This document shows positions 1-7,293 of a stretch of DNA of 7,855 bases, one piece after another (within the stretch, counting starts at the first letter, position 1; each line of letters begins with the position of its first letter). Position numbers and translations under genes: made by a program. The stretch is from contig JAGWXN010000156.1 in NCBI GenBank assembly GCA_018969885.1, forward strand, positions 1 to 7,855, read 5' to 3'. Source of the DNA: Betaproteobacteria bacterium. Its GTDB lineage: Bacteria > Pseudomonadota > Gammaproteobacteria > Burkholderiales > Burkholderiaceae. A model generated the notes under the pieces. That model saw only the letters and a list, made by a program, of their open reading frames with translations. It ran no database searches and was not told where the DNA came from.

Positions 1-1698
1 ATGAAAACTGTGACATTCCGGCGGCCGGTAGGTCAGGGCAAAGGCAGGCAGGTGAGCCCGTCGAGCCAGGCGCGACTCACCGAACTGATCACCGAATCAC
101 CGCTCAGGCGCGACCGGCTGATTGAGTACCTGCATAAGATTCAGGATGCAGAGGGGTGTCTGCCTCAGGGGCTGCTCGCTGCCCTCGCGCAGGCGATGAA
201 GCTCTCGCAGGTTGAGGTGTTCGAGGTGGCAAGCTTCTATCACCACTTCGATCTGGTGGCCGATGATGAGCCGCGCCCGCCTGCACTCACGGTTCGTGTC
301 TGCGAGTCACTGTCCTGCGAGCTTGCAGGGGCCGCGCAGCTGATCGAACGCCTGCAGACGCTGGTTGGCGCCGAGGTACGGGTGCAACCCGTGCCTTGCG
401 TGGGACGCTGCGCGCAGGCGCCGGTGGCGGTGGTCGGGCGTCTCCCGCTTCCGCAGGCAAACGTGGATTCGGTGATGGCTCACGCAAAGGCGGGCGATCG
501 CGAGTGCGCGTTGCCCACAGGCCAACCGGCCCCTGGCGATCGGGTCGAAGTGATTCCCGAACCGCCCCCTGGCGCGTGGCCCGTGCTGCAGTCTCTGATC
601 GACGGCGCGCAGCCGCCGGTCGATGTCATCACACTGCTCGAGTCGTCAGCCCTGCGCGGCATGGGCGGGGCGGGTTTTCCGGCAGGTCGCAAATGGCGCA
701 TCGTCGCGGGGTTTGAGGGGCCTCGTATGCTGGTGGTCAATGCCGACGAGGGCGAGCCCGGCACCTTCAAGGACCGCTTCTGGCTGGAGTGCGAGCCTCG
801 GCGCTTTCTTGAGGGCATGCTGATCGCTGCCTGGGCCGTGGGCTGTGAGACCTGCGTGATTTACCTGCGCGATGAATACCCCGGCGTGCGAGCCTTGCTT
901 GAGCGCGACATCGCAGCGCTTCAGGCGGCGCCGCCATCGGGGTGGTCACTGCCTGAGATTGAATTACGTCGAGGGGCGGGCGCCTATGTGTGCGGTGAAG
1001 AAAGCGCGCTGATCGAATCGATCGAAGGTAAGCGCGGTATGCCCAGGCTGCGTCCGCCGTATGTGGCTGAAGTGGGACTCCAGGGCCGTCCGACCCTGGC
1101 ACACAATGTTGAAACGCTTGCGTGGGTGCCAATCATTCTGCAGCAGGGTGCGCCGTGGTTCGCGGCGCAGGGTCGTCGCGGCAGAAAAGGCCTGCGCTCG
1201 TTTTCGGTGTCGGGTCGGGTGCGCGAGCCAGGCGTAAAAATCGCACCGGCTGGCATCAGTCTTCATGAACTTATCAATGAATATTGTGGCGGCATGGCGG
1301 ATGGCCATGTGCTCGCAGCGTTTCTGCCTGGAGGCGCCTCGGGCGGGATCCTGCCGGCTTCGCTGGCTGATGAACCGCTCGACTTCGACACGCTTCAACC
1401 ACATGGTGCGTTCATTGGTTCGGCGGCGGTGATCGTGCTGTCGGAGCAGGATGACCTGCGGCGCGCCGCGCAGAATCTGATGCGTTTCTTCCGCCTCGAG
1501 TCCTGTGGTCAGTGCACGCCGTGCCGGGTTGGCACGGCTAAAGCGGTGACCCTGATGGATGCGCCGAGATGGGATGAACCGCTCCTGCGCGAGCTCTCGC
1601 AAACCATGATCGATGCATCGATTTGTGGTCTGGGGCAGGCCGCACCGAACCCAGTGCTGTCGCTCTTTCGGCATTTTCCCGAGGTGGTCAGCGGATGA
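1..1698 (+). CDS. fdhB: NAD-dependent formate dehydrogenase beta subunit (fused NuoE/NuoF-type diaphorase)
   Basis: This 565-residue cytosolic protein is the diaphorase half of a soluble formate dehydrogenase: it takes electrons from the catalytic subunit and reduces NAD+ at FMN. Residues about 20-165 form a NuoE-like thioredoxin-fold module with the four [2Fe-2S] cysteines C101, C106, C133 and C137. After a linker, residues about 190-565 are NuoF-like. They carry the glycine-rich FMN/NAD region (GMGGAGFPAGRKW, 220-232), NADEGEPGTFKDR (247-259), GAGAYVCGEESAL (325-337), and the [4Fe-4S] ligands C502, C505, C508 and C542. The one-chain NuoE-NuoF fusion and the length match the FDH1 beta subunit of Methylorubrum extorquens; FdsG and FdsB of Cupriavidus and Rhodobacter are separate proteins. 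HoxF of NAD-reducing hydrogenase has the same architecture, but the next gene decides for formate dehydrogenase. The ATG is the first base of the window, so its ribosome binding site cannot be seen and an upstream start is possible. Confidence 0.93.
   Translation: MKTVTFRRPVGQGKGRQVSPSSQARLTELITESPLRRDRLIEYLHKIQDAEGCLPQGLLAALAQAMKLSQVEVFEVASFYHHFDLVADDEPRPPALTVRVCESLSCELAGAAQLIERLQTLVGAEVRVQPVPCVGRCAQAPVAVVGRLPLPQANVDSVMAHAKAGDRECALPTGQPAPGDRVEVIPEPPPGAWPVLQSLIDGAQPPVDVITLLESSALRGMGGAGFPAGRKWRIVAGFEGPRMLVVNADEGEPGTFKDRFWLECEPRRFLEGMLIAAWAVGCETCVIYLRDEYPGVRALLERDIAALQAAPPSGWSLPEIELRRGAGAYVCGEESALIESIEGKRGMPRLRPPYVAEVGLQGRPTLAHNVETLAWVPIILQQGAPWFAAQGRRGRKGLRSFSVSGRVREPGVKIAPAGISLHELINEYCGGMADGHVLAAFLPGGASGGILPASLADEPLDFDTLQPHGAFIGSAAVIVLSEQDDLRRAAQNLMRFFRLESCGQCTPCRVGTAKAVTLMDAPRWDEPLLRELSQTMIDASICGLGQAAPNPVLSLFRHFPEVVSG
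1681..1685 (+). promoter_or_regulatory. Ribosome binding site for the catalytic subunit gene
   Basis: GAGGT lies 9 bases before the ATG at 1695, inside the last codons of the preceding gene. It supports the ATGA start over the longer in-frame start at 1623, which would overlap the upstream gene by 76 bases and add 24 residues without family character. Confidence 0.6.
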
Positions 1699-4502
1699 AC
1701 GCAAGAGACGCTTCCCTGGCTGCACAGCCTGCCGTCATCGCTTTTGAACTCGATGGGCAGGCGGTTCAAGCCCGCGCGGGCGAGACCTTGCTTCAGGTCG
1801 CACATCGCCACGGCATCGATATTCCCCACCTCTGCCATCGCGATGGTCTTCGACCCGATGGCAACTGTCGCGCCTGCGTGGTGGAGATCGAGGGCGAACG
1901 GACGCTCGCGCCCTCCTGCTGTCGCACACCCGCGCCCGGCGCCAAGGTCCACACCGGGAGCGATCGCGCCCGGGCGGCACAGAAAATGGTGCTCGAACTG
2001 CTGCTCGCCGACATGCCCGAGACGCCGCATCGCGAAGACTCTGAGCTTCACGACTGGGCAGCGAAGATGGGGGTGGGCACGCCACGCTTTGCGCCGCGCG
2101 AGCAACCGGTGCCGGATGTGAGTCATCCTGCGATCGCGGTCAATCTCGATGCCTGCATCCAGTGCGGCCGCTGCGCGCGCGCCTGTCGCGAGGAGCAGGT
2201 CAATGATGTGATCGGCTATGCGTGGCGGGGCGATGCTGCGAAGATCGTTTTCGATCTGGACGATGCGCTGGGCGCCTCCACCTGCGTGGGCTGCGGTGAA
2301 TGCGTGCAGGCCTGCCCGACCGGCGCACTGATGCCCAAGCTCCTGGGCGCGGCGGCGTCTCGCGTGGCCGATGATTCGTTCCTCGCCGCATCGGCGATCG
2401 CTCCGCGGCGCGCAGAGAAGTCGGTCGACTCGGTCTGCCCCTATTGCGGCGTCGGGTGTCAGCTGACCTATCACGTGAGCGGTAACCGGGTCATTCATGT
2501 GGAGGGCCGACCTGGGCCCGCCAATCAGTCGCGACTGTGCGTCAAGGGTCGATTCGGCTTCGACTATGTCAGCAGCCCCGACCGCCTCACCGTGCCACTC
2601 ATCCGGCGCGCCGATGCGCCCAAGCGTCTGGATACCGATCGTGTGCCCGCCAACTGGCAGGATTCGTTCCGCGAGGCAAGCTGGGATGAGGCGCTGGGTA
2701 TGGTCGCGGCAAAAATTGCCGCGATCAGGGATCGGGATGGGCCCGATGCACTCGCTGGGTTCGGTTCCGCCAAGGGCTCGAACGAAGAGGCGTATCTGTT
2801 TCAGAAGCTGATCCGTACCGGGTTCGGCACCCACAATGTCGATCATTGCACGCGACTCTGTCATGCCTCGAGCGTGGCTGCGCTTCTGGAGGGCATTGGC
2901 TCAGGCGCCGTCTCGAACCAGGTCGCAGATGTGGCCGAGGCAGAAGTCATCTTTGTGATCGGCGCCAATCCCACCGTGAATCACCCGGTTGCTGCGACCT
3001 GGATCAAGAATGCAGTGAAGGCGGGCGCAAAGCTGATTGTGGCCGACCCGCGCCGAAACGGCCTCGCGCGATTTGCCACCCACATGCTGCAGTTTCGTGC
3101 TGACACGGATGTGGCCATGCTGAACGCAATGCTGCATGTGATCATTGAAGAAGGGCTGGTTGATCAATCGTTCGTGTCGGCGAGAACAAGCGGGTTTGAT
3201 GAACTGCGGGAAGCAGTCCGCGATACCTCGCCCGAGGCCATGGCGCCTATCTGCGGGATCGATGCCACGACGCTTCGCGACGTAGCGAGGCTCTACGCGA
3301 CCAGTCGGGCGTCGATGATTCTCTGGGGTATGGGGGTATCGCAACATACGCATGGCACCGACAATGCCCGCTGCCTGATTGCTCTTGCGCTCGCCACTGG
3401 CCAGATCGGCCGCCCCGGCACGGGACTTCACCCGCTTCGTGGTCAGAACAATGTGCAGGGCGCCTCCGATGCGGGTCTCATCCCCATGATGCTGCCGGAC
3501 TACCAACGGGTTGGCACCGAGCGGGTTGTCCGCGCGTTCGAGGACTTCTGGGCGCAACCCTTGCCGCGGGCGCCCGGGTTGACCGTGGTCGAGATCATCA
3601 ACGCGGCGCATGCGGGGCGGATCCGCGGGATGTACATCCTGGGCGAGAACCCGGCGATGTCAGACCCTGATCTGTCGCATGTGCGCGAAGCGTTGGCTTC
3701 GCTCGATTTCCTCGTGGTTCAGGATATTTTTCCAACCGAAACCGCCTGGCTTGCAGACGTGATCCTGCCCGCCTCGGCTCATGCCGAAAAAACCGGAACA
3801 TTCACCAATACCGATCGGCTGGTCCAGCTTGGGCGCGCGGCGCTCGTGCCCCCCGGGCAGGCCAGACAGGATCTGGCGATCATCGTGGACCTCGCAAGGC
3901 GGTTGGGGCTAGCCTGGCATTACACCCATCCGCGCGATGTGTTCGAGGAAATGCGCGGTTGCATGCCCTCGCTTGCGGGCATCAGCTGGGCGCGTCTGGA
4001 GCGTGAGGGCGCGGTGGTCTACCCTTGCACGGGCGATGACGATCCGGGCGAAGCGGTGGTGTTTACCGAGCATTTTCCGACTGACGACGGACGTGCGCGC
4101 TTCGTGCCCACCACGCTTCGATTTGCCGATGAATTGCCTGATGTCGACTATCCGCTGGTCCTGATCACGGGGCGTGAGCTCGAACACTGGCACACCGGGT
4201 CGATGACGCGGCGCGCGCAGGCACTTGACGCGATTTCGCCCGAGCCCACGGTCTCGATGCATCCGGGGGCGCTGGCCCAGTTTGGGCTTGCGCCGGGCGA
4301 TCTTGCCGTCGTGCGCTCACGCCGCGGCTCGATCCGGCTGCGGGTGCGCGCCGATGAAGGGCTCGCACGCAGCGACGTGTTCATCCCGTTTGCTTACGCC
4401 GAGGCCGCTGCCAACGCGCTCACCAACCCTGTGCTTGATCCAGCAGGCAAAATTCCCGAGCTCAAATACTGTGCGGTCAGGGTGGAGCCTGCGGGCGCGT
4501 AG
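1695..4502 (+). CDS. fdhA: NAD-dependent formate dehydrogenase alpha (catalytic) subunit, bis-MGD/Fe-S
   Basis: This 935-residue cytosolic protein oxidises formate to CO2 at a Mo- or W-bis-MGD centre and passes the electrons to the diaphorase encoded just upstream. An N-terminal NuoG/ferredoxin-like domain carries [2Fe-2S] ligands C47, C58, C61 and C75 (or C76). Two [4Fe-4S] motifs follow: C154/C157/C160 with C207, and C197/C200/C203 with C164. A proximal [4Fe-4S] motif is formed by C248, C251, C255 and C282. The molybdopterin oxidoreductase domain has the formate dehydrogenase active site RLCHASS with C389 (Cys in place of selenocysteine) and H390, and the conserved arginine R582 in LRGQNNVQ. 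The C-terminal dinucleotide-binding domain starts near residue 815 (PLVLITGRELEHWHTGS). The start is ATG 1695, sharing ATGA with the preceding stop, so the two subunits are probably translationally coupled. The His-Cys3 [4Fe-4S] motif of NuoG is absent. Metal choice (Mo or W) cannot be read from the sequence. Confidence 0.95.
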   Translation: MNARDASLAAQPAVIAFELDGQAVQARAGETLLQVAHRHGIDIPHLCHRDGLRPDGNCRACVVEIEGERTLAPSCCRTPAPGAKVHTGSDRARAAQKMVLELLLADMPETPHREDSELHDWAAKMGVGTPRFAPREQPVPDVSHPAIAVNLDACIQCGRCARACREEQVNDVIGYAWRGDAAKIVFDLDDALGASTCVGCGECVQACPTGALMPKLLGAAASRVADDSFLAASAIAPRRAEKSVDSVCPYCGVGCQLTYHVSGNRVIHVEGRPGPANQSRLCVKGRFGFDYVSSPDRLTVPLIRRADAPKRLDTDRVPANWQDSFREASWDEALGMVAAKIAAIRDRDGPDALAGFGSAKGSNEEAYLFQKLIRTGFGTHNVDHCTRLCHASSVAALLEGIGSGAVSNQVADVAEAEVIFVIGANPTVNHPVAATWIKNAVKAGAKLIVADPRRNGLARFATHMLQFRADTDVAMLNAMLHVIIEEGLVDQSFVSARTSGFDELREAVRDTSPEAMAPICGIDATTLRDVARLYATSRASMILWGMGVSQHTHGTDNARCLIALALATGQIGRPGTGLHPLRGQNNVQGASDAGLIPMMLPDYQRVGTERVVRAFEDFWAQPLPRAPGLTVVEIINAAHAGRIRGMYILGENPAMSDPDLSHVREALASLDFLVVQDIFPTETAWLADVILPASAHAEKTGTFTNTDRLVQLGRAALVPPGQARQDLAIIVDLARRLGLAWHYTHPRDVFEEMRGCMPSLAGISWARLEREGAVVYPCTGDDDPGEAVVFTEHFPTDDGRARFVPTTLRFADELPDVDYPLVLITGRELEHWHTGSMTRRAQALDAISPEPTVSMHPGALAQFGLAPGDLAVVRSRRGSIRLRVRADEGLARSDVFIPFAYAEAAANALTNPVLDPAGKIPELKYCAVRVEPAGA

Positions 4503-4516
4503 CCCTGGCATCCGCC

Positions 4517-4552
4517 GTGCTGATTCTCAGCGGTCGGGCATATGGTCAGCAC
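4517..4552. repeat. Inverted repeats in the gap before hemL
   Basis: GTGCTGA (4517-4523) is the inverse of TCAGCAC (4546-4552), with a 22-base loop. GCTGA within the left arm can instead pair with TCAGC at 4527-4531 over a 3-base loop, so two exclusive hairpins are possible. No T-run follows, so it does not look like a standard intrinsic terminator for the formate dehydrogenase operon. It could be an operator or weak RNA structure, or chance. I found no convincing sigma-70 promoter in the 109-base gap, although hemL probably needs one or depends on readthrough. Confidence 0.3.
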
Positions 4553-4600
4553 AGGTGTTCGGCTAGACTGACGCCCGGTCTGTACAGGTCGCAGCGATGG

Positions 4601-4604
4601 GGAG
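4601..4604 (+). promoter_or_regulatory. Ribosome binding site of hemL
   Basis: GGAG lies 7 bases before the ATG at 4612. It decides the start: the in-frame ATG at 4597 overlaps this site and adds only MGRIN, while 4612 gives the usual HemL N-terminus. Confidence 0.75.
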
Positions 4605-4611
4605 AATCAAC

Positions 4612-5895
4612 ATGACAACAAGCAATGAACTTGAATTTGCACGCGCCCGGAAGGTGTTGGTCGGTGGCGTGAATTCCGCAGTCCGCGCATTTCGTGCCGT
4701 GGGCGGTACGCCGCGATTCATCGCCCGCGCTGAGGGCGCCTACATGTGGGACGTTGAAGGCAAGCGCTATATCGACTACCTGGGATCCTGGGGGCCGATG
4801 ATCGCCGGCCACTCGCATCCTCACGTGATCGAGGCCGTGCAGCAGGCGGCGGTGCGCGGGCTCTCTTACGGCGCCCCCAACGTCATGGAAAGCGAGCTTG
4901 CCGAGCGGCTGTGTGCGCTCTTCCCCCAGGTGGAACGGGTGCGCTTTACCAGCTCAGGCACCGAGGCCGCGATGTCGGCGATTCGCCTGGCACGGGGTTA
5001 CACCAAGCGCGACCGCATCATCAAGTTCGAGGGCTGCTATCACGGCACAGCGGACAGCCTCCTGGTGAAGGCCGGGTCGGGAGCGCTTGCGTTCGGCACC
5101 CCCAGTTCGGCGGGCGTCCCCGCTGATCTTGCTCAGCATACCCTGGTCGCCCAATACAACGACCTGGCGAGTGTGGAGGCGCTGTTTGCCGCGCATCCCG
5201 ACAGCGTCGCCTGCGTGATGGTCGAGCCGATGCCGGGCAACATGAACCTGATCCGTCCGGCACCCGGCTTTCTCGAAGGACTTCGCACGCTCTGCACGCG
5301 TCACGGCGCGCTCCTCATTTTCGACGAGGTGATGAGCGGGTTTCGGGTGGCGCTTGGCGGTGCGCAGGAGGTGGTTGGCATCCAGCCTGATATGAGTGCA
5401 TTCGGCAAAGTGATCGGTGGCGGTATGCCGGTGGGGGCAATTGGCGGGCCGGCTGCGATCATGGAGATGATGGCGCCGCTGGGGCCGGTCTATCAGGCGG
5501 GCACGCTGTCTGGTAATCCGATCGCGATGGCAGCGGGTCTTGCTACGCTCGACCTCATTTCCGCGCCCGGATTTTTCGCAACGCTTCATGCGCGGTGCGG
5601 TCAGCTGGTTGACGGACTCAATGCGGCGGGTCGCGAAGCGGGCGTGCCCTTTAGCGCTCAGCATCAGGGTGGCATGGCCGGGCTTTATTTCCGCGCGACG
5701 CCGCCCGGCAGTTTTGCCGAAGCGCAGCAGCAGGACCTCGATCGCTTCAAGCGCTTCTATCACCTTATGCTGGAGGCAGGCGTGTACCTGCCCCCTTCGC
5801 CGGTGGAGGCATTTTTCTTTTCAAGCGTGCACAGCGACGACGATATCGCGCATACGGTGGCCGCGGCACGGCGTTCGCTTGCGGCGGTGGCCTGA
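4612..5895 (+). CDS. hemL: Glutamate-1-semialdehyde 2,1-aminomutase
   Basis: HemL is a PLP enzyme of the class-III aminotransferase fold that converts glutamate-1-semialdehyde to 5-aminolevulinate, the last step of the C5 route into haem and other tetrapyrroles. It acts in the cytosol after glutamyl-tRNA reductase (HemA). The 427-residue product has the usual family length. It shows the N-terminal signature [11 protein letters not shown], the PLP phosphate-binding region [16 protein letters not shown], the gating-loop region [18 protein letters not shown]238 in [10 protein letters not shown] (ring nitrogen contact), and the Schiff-base lysine K266 in [11 protein letters not shown], which aligns with K265 of the E. 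coli enzyme. [13 protein letters not shown] and the C-terminal [14 protein letters not shown] are also typical. The gene follows the formate dehydrogenase operon after 109 bases and has its own ribosome binding site, so it is likely a separate unit. Nothing suggests decay. A relation to formate metabolism is not implied, apart from general demand for redox cofactors. Confidence 0.97.
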   Translation: MTTSNELEFARARKVLVGGVNSAVRAFRAVGGTPRFIARAEGAYMWDVEGKRYIDYLGSWGPMIAGHSHPHVIEAVQQAAVRGLSYGAPNVMESELAERLCALFPQVERVRFTSSGTEAAMSAIRLARGYTKRDRIIKFEGCYHGTADSLLVKAGSGALAFGTPSSAGVPADLAQHTLVAQYNDLASVEALFAAHPDSVACVMVEPMPGNMNLIRPAPGFLEGLRTLCTRHGALLIFDEVMSGFRVALGGAQEVVGIQPDMSAFGKVIGGGMPVGAIGGPAAIMEMMAPLGPVYQAGTLSGNPIAMAAGLATLDLISAPGFFATLHARCGQLVDGLNAAGREAGVPFSAQHQGGMAGLYFRATPPGSFAEAQQQDLDRFKRFYHLMLEAGVYLPPSPVEAFFFSSVHSDDDIAHTVAAARRSLAAVA

Positions 5896-5915
5896 GGCGC
5901 TCAACAGTCGGACAA

Positions 5916-5950
5916 TCCCGCGCGACGGGGTGCGATGCGTTTGCGCGGGA
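5916..5950. terminator. GC-rich hairpin 1 of a possible bidirectional terminator
   Basis: TCCCGCGC (5916-5923) pairs perfectly with GCGCGGGA (5943-5950), and the stem extends inward by one G-T wobble and one A-T pair, to 10 pairs around a 15-base loop. It lies 21 bases after the hemL stop, in the gap between convergent genes. No T-tract follows on either strand, so its role as a terminator is inferred from position and stability. Confidence 0.45.
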
Positions 5951-5951
5951 G

Positions 5952-5981
5952 CGGGCCTGTACCCTGGGCTGTGCAGGCCCG
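5952..5981. terminator. GC-rich hairpin 2 of a possible bidirectional terminator
   Basis: CGGGCCTGTAC (5952-5962) pairs with GTGCAGGCCCG (5971-5981), 11 pairs with a single T-G wobble and an 8-base loop. It begins one base after hairpin 1 and ends 16 bases before the stop of the enolase-like gene on the other strand. It too lacks a T-tract. Between convergent genes it may terminate or shield transcripts from both sides. Confidence 0.5.
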
Positions 5982-5997
5982 GGAGGCCGTTGACTGG

Positions 5998-7293
5998 TCA
6001 GGCGGCTCGCGGATAGATTCCGGGCGCCGGGAACGGCGCGGCGCCCGTGCCCAGTGCCTCTTCGATGCGCAGCGCCTCGTTCCATTTCGCCATCCGTTCA
6101 GAGCGCGCAAAGCTTCCAACTTTCAGCTGCGGCACACCCCAACCCACGGCCAGGTGAACGATGCTCACGTCTTCGGTTTCTCCCGAGCGCGCTGACACGA
6201 TCGCACCCCAGCCCTCGGCCTGCGCCGCGCGCCATGCGGCAAGCGTTTCTGAGACTGTCCCAATCTGATTGGGTTTGAGCAGCGCCGCGTTGCAGCAGCC
6301 GCTCCGCGCAGCCTCGCGGATTCGGGTTGCGTCGGTCACCAGAAAATCATCGCCCACGATCTGTACGCGTGCGCCGCAGCGCGCGGTAAACGCGCGCATG
6401 CCCTCAACATCGTTTTCGGCGAAGGGATCTTCTACCGAAACGATGGGGTAGGCGTTGATCCAGGCGGCGAGCAGGTCGCCGAAGGCTTCGCGATCGAGCT
6501 TTCGGCCGTCAAGCTTGAGGCTGTAGTGCTGACCATCGAAAAACTGCGTGGCGGCCACATCGAGGGCAATCGCCACCTGACCAGGCGCGGACAGCCCGGT
6601 GTCTTCAATGGCGCGGGTGAGCGTTTCGATGGCCGCTTCGTTCCCGTTGAAATCGGGCCACCAGCCTCCCTCATCGGCCACGCCGTAGACCGAGCCGCGG
6701 GCGGCCATCCGGGCGCCCGCAGCGTGATAGACCTCAGCGGTCCATTCGATGGCTTCGGCGAAGCTGCGTGCGCCCGGTGCGACCAGCAGAAAATCCTGCA
6801 GATCGACACGTGCGCCTGCATGGGCGCCGCCACCAAAGATCTGGACTTCAGGAAGCGGGAGCCGGGGCGCGGTGCCTGCAGCCCGCTCTCGCGCGAGGTG
6901 CTGCCAGAGCGGGACGCCGGCCGCCTGTGCGGCGGCCTGTGCGGCGGCGAGCGAAACGGCCACGATGGCATTGGCGCCCAGGCGGCCTTTGTTCGCGGTG
7001 CCATCAAGTGTGATCATGGCCTGATCGATCGCTGATTGGTCCTCCACTGGCAGGCCTTTCAGCGCCTGCGCGATCGGGCCGTTGGCGTTGGCAACCGCCT
7101 GACCGACATCGAGTCCGCGAAGCCGACGACCCCCATCGCGCAGTTCGCGCGCTTCACCCGAGCCGGTGGACGCACCCGCAGGCGCGATCGCACGGCCCGC
7201 GCCGCGTGCGGTATGGACCTCAGCTTCCACCGTGGGGCGGCCGCGCGAATCCCAGACCCGACGGGCCAGGACCTGGGTGATGGGTGTCGTCAT
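5998..7293 (-). CDS. Enolase-family protein with altered active site (divergent enolase paralogue)
   Basis: This 431-residue cytosolic protein has the complete enolase architecture and would be called phosphopyruvate hydratase by similarity. N-terminal features are DSRGRPTVEAEV (15-26) and the mobile loop PAGASTG (38-44; metal-binding S42 kept, the preceding serine is A39). In yeast numbering the barrel keeps H159 (H158 here), E211 (E208, DEGG), metal ligands D246/E295/D320 (D245, E288, D315), K345 (K340, LLKPNQIG), R374/S375 (R369/S370) and K396 (K391). Two catalytic positions differ: E168 is D167 (LQDF) and H373 is A368 (SARSGETED, usually SHRSGETED). True enolases almost always keep both. 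The start at 7293 has a GGAG 8 bases upstream and shares ATGA with the kinase gene before it. It is not in the pyrG-kdsA-eno neighbourhood usual for proteobacterial glycolytic enolase. I infer a paralogue acting on another phosphorylated acid, though a slow or unusual 2-phosphoglycerate enolase remains possible. Confidence 0.85.
   Translation of the reverse strand: MTTPITQVLARRVWDSRGRPTVEAEVHTARGAGRAIAPAGASTGSGEARELRDGGRRLRGLDVGQAVANANGPIAQALKGLPVEDQSAIDQAMITLDGTANKGRLGANAIVAVSLAAAQAAAQAAGVPLWQHLARERAAGTAPRLPLPEVQIFGGGAHAGARVDLQDFLLVAPGARSFAEAIEWTAEVYHAAGARMAARGSVYGVADEGGWWPDFNGNEAAIETLTRAIEDTGLSAPGQVAIALDVAATQFFDGQHYSLKLDGRKLDREAFGDLLAAWINAYPIVSVEDPFAENDVEGMRAFTARCGARVQIVGDDFLVTDATRIREAARSGCCNAALLKPNQIGTVSETLAAWRAAQAEGWGAIVSARSGETEDVSIVHLAVGWGVPQLKVGSFARSERMAKWNEALRIEEALGTGAAPFPAPGIYPRAA

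Noticed and set aside
1623..1694. Longer start for the catalytic subunit
   Set aside because: The added 24 residues are translated from the beta subunit's C-terminal coding region in another frame, and the ATGA start at 1695 has a ribosome binding site and gives the normal N-terminus.
964..1725. Minus-strand open frame of 253 codons
   Set aside because: Antisense shadow of the beta subunit NuoF-like domain, Arg/His-rich with no motif or ribosome binding site context.
1509..2864. Long minus-strand open frame (451 codons) opposite the formate dehydrogenase genes
   Set aside because: It is antisense to two well-supported genes, has no recognisable family motif, and such open antisense frames are common in GC-rich codon usage.
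2901..3611. Minus-strand open frame of 236 codons
   Set aside because: Antisense to the molybdopterin domain of the catalytic subunit; no family character.
4539..4569. Possible -10 elements TATGGT and TAGACT before hemL
   Set aside because: Neither has an acceptable -35 element at 16-18 bases; too weak to report as a promoter.
4954..5763. Minus-strand open frame of 269 codons within hemL
   Set aside because: Lies wholly opposite hemL, whose motifs are intact; composition is that of an antisense frame.
5935..6195. Plus-strand small open frame starting in the convergent gap
   Set aside because: It runs antisense into the enolase-like gene, begins within the hairpin region, and has no ribosome binding site or homology signature.
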